Assembly: GCA_016179005.1 (NCBI GenBank)
Contig: JACOSF010000224.1
Location: forward strand, 1-7,005
Source of the DNA: Acidobacteriota bacterium
GTDB taxonomy: Bacteria; Acidobacteriota; Terriglobia; Acidiferrales; UBA7541
DNA length: 7,005 bases
Direction of reading: 5' to 3'
Below, one piece after another: positions 1 through 5,700 of the stretch. Numbering within the stretch: the stretch's first letter is position 1; each line of letters starts with the position of its first letter. Both the position numbers and the translations under genes were made by a program. Under the pieces are notes generated by a model that was given only the letters and a program-made list of their open reading frames with translations, was not told where the DNA came from and searched no databases.

Positions 1-1
1 C

Positions 2-2707
2 GGCAATCGCCGCATCCCGCGCGACACCCTGAAAGCGCGCATTTTTTCCCGCGAGGGCGATGTCTACAACGAAGAGTCGCTGCACCGCGATTTTCAGGCG
101 CTGTGGAACACCCAGTTTTTCGAGGACATTCGCCTCGAAGTGGAACCCAGCCCCGACCGCCCCGATGGCCGCATCGTCGTTTTCTATGTGAAAGAGCGCC
201 CCACCATTCGCCGCATCGAGTACAAGGGCGCCAAGTCCGTCACCGAATCCGAAATCCTGGAGCGCTTCAAGGAGCGCAAAGTCGGCCTGTCGGTGGAAAG
301 CCAGTTCGACCCCACCCGCATCAAGCGCGCGGAGGTCGTACTGAAGGAGCTGCTGAGCGAGCGCGGCAGGCAGTTCGCCGCGATCAAAACCACCTACGAA
401 CGCCTCTCCCAGACCAACGCCATCAAGCTCACCTTCAACGTCGAGGAAGGCCCCAAAGTCAAAGTCGGACAGATCAACATTGAAGGCAACACCGCCTTTT
501 CCGATCGCAGAATTATTCGCGCCATGCGCAACTCCCGCCCCTATGCCGTTCCCCTCTACTTGTTCGAGTGGAATGTTTTCAGCAAGACCTTCGACCGGCG
601 CAAACTGTCCGAGGATCTGGAGGTGGGGATCCGCGGCCTCTATCAGGACAACGGCTATTTCCAGGTCCTGGTGAAGGAGCCCGTAACGGCGACCGTGGAC
701 GTGAACCGCGGCGGGCTGCCCGGTCCCTGGCCGTTCATCGGCCGCAAGCAAGGCAAGCGCACCAACATCACCATCCCCATTCAGGAGGGCGAGCGTTTTC
801 GCCTCGGCAAAGTTTTTGTCCGCAGTTCAGATCCCGACAAAGGTCTCTACTTCAAGAACGAGTTCCTCGTGAACGCGTTTCCCATCAAGCCGGGCGAGAT
901 CTTTGCCACGGACAAAGTCCGCAAGGCCATGGATGAGTACCGCAAACTTTACGGCACTTTCGGATTTATTGATTTCACCTCCCAGCCGCTCACCGACATT
1001 GATCAGCAATCCAAAACGATCAATCTGACTTTCGAATTCGACGAACAAAAACAGTTTTTCGTCCGCCGCATCGAGTTCTCCGGCAATACCACCACCCGCG
1101 ACAAAGTGATCCGCCGCGAAGTCCTGCTCGATGAAGGCGACCTCTTCAACAACCGCGCCTGGGAAGTCAGCATCCTCCGCCTCAATCAGCTCGACTATTT
1201 TGAGCCGATCAAGCCCGAACACGCCGAGCTCAAGCGCAACATCAAGGAAGGCACCGTTGACATCAACCTGAAGGTGAAGGAAAAGGGCAAGCAATCCATC
1301 GGTCTCACCGGCGGCATCAGCGGCATCGCCGGCAGTTTCATCGGCCTCAGTTACCAGACCAATAATTTCCTCGGCCTCGGCGAAACCCTTACCTTCTCTG
1401 CCGATTTTGGCGACCGCCAGCGCAATTTCGTCTTCGGCTTCACGGAGCCCTACCTGTTCGATCGCCCGATTTCTTCCGGTTTTACGATTTTCAACAGCCG
1501 CTTCAGCTATAACCAGGCCCGCGAGACTTCCATCCTGCTCGGCCAAAAAGTGCAGGAGGATCCCGCGAGGACCCAGAACTACAACCAGGACCGCAAAGGG
1601 GTTTCCCTCTTTGCCAGCTATCCGCTGCGTCGCTTCGGCTTCGCGCGCCTCGGCGTCACGTATTCCTATACGGACAGCACGATCTCCGCTTTCAGCACTG
1701 CTTCCCGCTTGCTCTTCGAGAATCTCCGGTTCCGCCAGCTCGCCGGGCCTTCCGCATTGGCCGGCATTCGCTCCAGCAAGATTACGCCGACGATTTCCCG
1801 CAACACGATCGACAATCCCATTAACCCCAGCAGCGGGAAGAGCTTTTTCTATTCCTTCAGCTACGAAGGCGGGTTTCTGCAGGGCAACGTCAACACGATC
1901 TCTCATACCTTTGAAGGCAAATACTTCCGCCCGGTCAATAAGCGGCGCAACGTCATCGGCGTGCGGGTCCTCGCGTCGTTCGTCACGGGTTTCGGCGGCA
2001 TTGCGCTGCCGCCGTTCAATCGTTTCTATCTTGGCGGCGAGGACAGCATCCGCGGCTTTGACTTCTTCTCGATTTCGCCCTGGGCCTTCGTCCCCACGTC
2101 CAAGAGCGTCCAGATCTCTTTCCTCGACCCCCAGCAGCTCGATGCGCAGGGCAATCCCATCCGGCGCTTTCTCCCCCCGGTACCCGTGCTCGACTACGTG
2201 GCCACGACCCCCGGCGGCGATACCCAATGGGTTTCCAATCTCGAGTATCGCGTCCCCATCGTCGGCCCGGTCAGCATGAGCCTGTTTATCGACACAGGCT
2301 TGAACGGAATCGCGCGGAAATCGCAATTGCAGCTCGATCCCAAGGGCGTCCAGAGCCTCCGTCAGCAGTTTCCCAATACGACGATTAACAACCGTCTGGA
2401 CATCGCCTCGGGATCGAATTTCAAGTTCCGTTCTTCTGCCGGACTGGAGTTTGTCGTGCAGTTGCCCGTTGTCAATGCGCCGTTCCGCATCTACTGGGCA
2501 TACAATTTCTTGCGTTACACGGATAGCGTCATCGAGCCGAAGGGCGATTTTTACCTCAGCGACGATGTGCGCAGATCGTTGCCCCCCGGCGTGCTCGAAG
2601 CTCAGGTTCTTCCGCAGTTGAATTTTCTTGTGCAGAGCGAAATTGGCCGTGGCAGGCCCTTCGAGCCGCTCAAGACGTTCCGGTTCACCGTGAGTCGCAC
2701 TTTTTAG
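2..2707 (+). CDS. bamA: Outer membrane protein assembly factor BamA (Omp85 family), 5'-truncated by the window edge
   Basis: BamA is the outer-membrane component of the BAM complex: periplasmic POTRA domains receive unfolded outer-membrane proteins and the C-terminal barrel inserts them. The frame is open from base 2 to TAG at 2705-2707 (901 codons); signal peptide and first POTRA strand lie upstream. In window residue numbers, POTRA1 (partial) is about 1-67 (begins GNRRIPRDTL), POTRA2 68-151, POTRA3 152-264 (starts KVKVGQINIEGN), POTRA4 265-350, POTRA5 351-430 (RRIEFSGNTTTRDKVIRRE), barrel about 431-901. Visible hallmarks are GFTEPYLFDRP early in the barrel, IRGF at 683-686 (the loop-6 motif of Omp85 proteins), and a final strand TFRFTVSRTF ending in Phe, the usual beta-signal. 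POTRA3 carries a Gly/Pro/basic insert (235-254), and the barrel is longer than in E. coli BamA through long loops; I recall both as typical of acidobacterial BamA. The Omp85 family is certain; a TamA-like paralogue is less likely given five POTRAs. Confidence 0.96.
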   Translation, partial: GNRRIPRDTLKARIFSREGDVYNEESLHRDFQALWNTQFFEDIRLEVEPSPDRPDGRIVVFYVKERPTIRRIEYKGAKSVTESEILERFKERKVGLSVESQFDPTRIKRAEVVLKELLSERGRQFAAIKTTYERLSQTNAIKLTFNVEEGPKVKVGQINIEGNTAFSDRRIIRAMRNSRPYAVPLYLFEWNVFSKTFDRRKLSEDLEVGIRGLYQDNGYFQVLVKEPVTATVDVNRGGLPGPWPFIGRKQGKRTNITIPIQEGERFRLGKVFVRSSDPDKGLYFKNEFLVNAFPIKPGEIFATDKVRKAMDEYRKLYGTFGFIDFTSQPLTDIDQQSKTINLTFEFDEQKQFFVRRIEFSGNTTTRDKVIRREVLLDEGDLFNNRAWEVSILRLNQLDYFEPIKPEHAELKRNIKEGTVDINLKVKEKGKQSIGLTGGISGIAGSFIGLSYQTNNFLGLGETLTFSADFGDRQRNFVFGFTEPYLFDRPISSGFTIFNSRFSYNQARETSILLGQKVQEDPARTQNYNQDRKGVSLFASYPLRRFGFARLGVTYSYTDSTISAFSTASRLLFENLRFRQLAGPSALAGIRSSKITPTISRNTIDNPINPSSGKSFFYSFSYEGGFLQGNVNTISHTFEGKYFRPVNKRRNVIGVRVLASFVTGFGGIALPPFNRFYLGGEDSIRGFDFFSISPWAFVPTSKSVQISFLDPQQLDAQGNPIRRFLPPVPVLDYVATTPGGDTQWVSNLEYRVPIVGPVSMSLFIDTGLNGIARKSQLQLDPKGVQSLRQQFPNTTINNRLDIASGSNFKFRSSAGLEFVVQLPVVNAPFRIYWAYNFLRYTDSVIEPKGDFYLSDDVRRSLPPGVLEAQVLPQLNFLVQSEIGRGRPFEPLKTFRFTVSRTF

Positions 2708-2772
2708 CGGTTCTTCGGCTGCGGTTTTTGGCCGCTAGGTTACGCCATGCAAGAAGGATTCGTGGAAAGTTT

Positions 2773-2777
2773 GGAGG
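2773..2777 (+). promoter_or_regulatory. Shine-Dalgarno sequence of the large lipoprotein gene
   Basis: GGAGG lies seven bases before the ATG at 2785, a near-ideal ribosome binding site. It fixes the start of the long downstream frame, which also begins exactly with a lipoprotein signal peptide. The 77-base gap after the bamA stop shows no convincing promoter or terminator, so the two genes may share a transcript. Confidence 0.85.
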
Positions 2778-2784
2778 ATTTACA

Positions 2785-5700
2785 ATGAGGCGATGGACAA
2801 GCCGATTCTTGCTGCCGGCCGCTGTGGCGCTAGCGGCGATTTCGAGCGGCTGCGGCGGTGGGGGAAATTCCGGCGGCGGTGGCGGCGCCAAGGTGCAAGT
2901 CACTGTCTCCCCGCAGGCCACCATTGTGACGCTGAACAGCACGCAACAATTCGCAGCCGCAGTCACCGGAGCCAGCACCGTGGCGATTGCCGCCACAAAC
3001 GGAGCCGTGCGCGCCACCAATGTCGTCACCATCACCACCAGCTCGGCGCACGGCTTCGCCGTCGGACACGTGGTCACCGTTTCGGGGGTCACGGACTCAA
3101 GTTTTTCCGGCACGTTTATCATCGTTTCCGTCCCCACCGCAACGACGTTTACCTACGCGCAGACGGCTGCAGATGCCACCAGTGGCGGCGGCACGGTTGC
3201 CAACATCTCCGTGAATTGGTTTGTGAGCGACGTGCAGGGAGGAAACTCCACGGTCGGCACCATCACCACGACGGGACTGTACACGGCACCCGACGCGCTT
3301 CCCCCTCCCGCGACCGCTACCATCACTTCCACCGGTGTTGCGCGCGCTTCCAACGTTGTGACCATTACTACTTCCGCGGCTCACAACTTCGTTGTCAACC
3401 AGCTTGTGATCATTGCCGGCGTCACAGATTCAAGCTTTAACGGTTCCTTCGTGATCGCCACGGTGCCCACCACCACCACGTTCACCTATGCGCAATCGGG
3501 AAGCAATGCCACCAGCGGCAGCGGGACCGTCACTTCGTATGCCGTGAAAATCAAGGCGGTCAGCGTGGCGGACTCCACCGCCAACGGCACTGCTATTGTC
3601 GACCTGAGTTCGGGGGTGACCGTGCGCGTGACGCCCTCGCAAGCGGTTGTGGGGACAAGCGAGACGCTTCAGTTTATCGCCACTGTGACAGGATCTTCGA
3701 ACACCGCCGTTTCCTGGGCCGTCAACGACATCGCCGGCGGGAACAGCACGGTGGGGACCATTTCTTCCAGTGGCCTCTTCACGGCTCCGGCCACCCCTCC
3801 TACCACCAGCACCGCGACCATCGCCACCAATGGGGCGGTTCGTACTTCCACCGGAGCAGTGCGCACCTCGAATGTTGTCCTCATTACCACTTCCGCTGCG
3901 CACGGTTTTACCACCGGCCAGAGCGTCACCATCTCCGGCGTGGCGGACTCCAGTTTCAACGGCACCTTTACGATCGCTTCGGTGCCTACGACAGCTTCCT
4001 TCACCTATGCGCAGACCGGATCCAACGCCACCAGCAACGGCGGAACGGCCGCCGTCGGCTCGTCCTCAGTGACCATTGCCACCGCCTCCGTGGTGACCAT
4101 CACCACCACCACGGCGCACGGCTTTTTGGCAGGCACGAGTGTCACCATCGCTGGCGTGTCGGATTCGAGCTTCAACGGCACCTTCACAATCGTTACGGCG
4201 CCTTCCGCGGCTACTTTCACGTATTCGCAGTCTGGCGCCAATGCCACCAGCGGCGGCGGGACGGCCACTGCGAACTCGAATTCGGTGACGATCAAAGCCA
4301 CCTCCGTGGCGGACCCCACGATAACCACAGCCGTCCTGGTGACCTTGCAGACCTCGGGTAACCCAACACTCGCTTCCATCAGCCCGTCGACTGCCCCGCA
4401 GGGCGCGGTGTTTCAGGATGTCTTCCTGACGGGAACGAATTTCCTCTCGACAAGCACAGTCCGCGTCAACAGCATTCCTCAGCCTCCTGCGGCGATATCG
4501 CAGTTCAGCTCCACGCTCCTCCGGGTTCGCGTTCCCGCGAGCCTGCTTGCTTCAACCGGCACCCTTGTGATCGACGTGCAGCGGCAGAATGGCACGACCT
4601 CCACATCCCAGAATCTGACCGTGGTCGCCGTACGCCCCGCGTTGGTGGGGGCTTCTCCGGATAGCGCCGTACAGGGCGGCGGCACGTTCAGTTTCAACGT
4701 CAACGGCGGCTATTTCGGCGCATCTACCAGCCCGTCGATCACTGCCGAGTTTGACGGCAATACGCGGTCAACCTCTGTCAACGCAGCGAATGAAGGGCGC
4801 CAAGCCGGTGTGACGGTCAGTGCCGCCGACTTGAGCGCGGCGGGCTTGTTCTCCGTTGCCGTGCGGAACAATTCCAATCCTGCGTTGTTTGCCGCCACCA
4901 ACCTGGCGGTGCGACCCTCGGGCGCGCCGAGCGTCCTGGGGCCTGCCATCGCGGTGGGCAGCCAGCCTGGCTCGATCGCCATCAATGAAGCCACGGGGAT
5001 CGCTGTCGTCACCAATCGCTGCTCAAACACCATATCTCGGATTGACGTGAACACGCTCGCCACGGTCGGAGCAGCCATTCCAGTGGGAACGTATCCCACC
5101 GGCGTAGCCGTGGACGCATTGCAGAACCTGGCCGTGGTGGCGAACAGCGGCAACAATGCCGGCTGCCCGGGGCCGGCGGGAACTCCCAGTCTTTCGATTG
5201 TTGATCTGGCGGCAGGTTCCGTCACCGCTACGATCACCGCCAACGTCAGCGCAGGGCCATTCTCCGTGGCGGCGAATCCGCTGACTGGTTTGGCGTTGGT
5301 TGTCTATCAGAATTCCACCCATGCGGACATTCTGGATCTCACGCAGGTGCCGCCGGCCATTGTGAGCACCACGACCATCACCACAGGGGCCAACCCCAAG
5401 GTGGCCATGGAGCCGCGGCTGAATTGGGCCGTGGTGACGCCCGGCGGGACAGGCACGATCTCGATCGTGGACCTTGGACAACGAAACACCGTGGCCATCA
5501 CTTCCTCCAGTCGGGCCAGCAACTCCACCACGATCACCACGGCTGCCAGTCATTCGTTCCAGCTTGGCCAGGCTGTTCTGATATCGGGCGTGGCGGACAC
5601 AAGCTTCAACGGCGTTTTCACCATTTCCTCCGTGCCCTCCAGCACGACTTTCACTTACGTGCAGACCGCGCCCAACGCATCCAGCAGCGGCGGGGCGGCT

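Noticed and set aside
140..142. GTG as a possible start codon of the Omp85 gene
   Set aside because: It lies inside the first POTRA domain; the same frame is open upstream to base 2 and encodes typical POTRA sequence (GNRRIPRDTL, FFEDIRLEV). The true start is before the window.
1407..2279. A 290-codon + strand frame within bamA
   Set aside because: It is an Ala/Ser/Arg-rich shadow of the BamA frame, which has clear family motifs throughout this stretch.
827..2326. A 499-codon open frame on the minus strand
   Set aside because: It lies entirely antisense to the BamA barrel and POTRA region, has no recognisable domain or ribosome binding site, and has the charged, low-information composition expected opposite a GC-rich gene.
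2705..2737. Inverted repeat tagcgg / ccgcta as a terminator after bamA
   Set aside because: The stem is only six base pairs with a loop of about 21 bases and no following T-run, so it is not a convincing intrinsic terminator.
2708..2784. Promoter for the lipoprotein gene in the intergenic gap
   Set aside because: No pair of -35 and -10 like hexamers at acceptable spacing could be found; only the ribosome binding site is supported.
2793..3440. A 215-codon + strand frame and several minus-strand frames over the lipoprotein gene
   Set aside because: Their His/Arg-rich or Val/Ala-rich compositions are by-products of Thr/Val/Ala/Gly codons read out of frame. The frame from 2785 has the signal peptide, the domains and the ribosome binding site.
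3004..4269. CRISPR array, transposable element or DNA minisatellite
   Set aside because: The repeats are conserved at protein level, with many synonymous differences and only short identical DNA stretches. They lack spacers, terminal inverted repeats and target-site duplications, and are part of one continuous coding frame.
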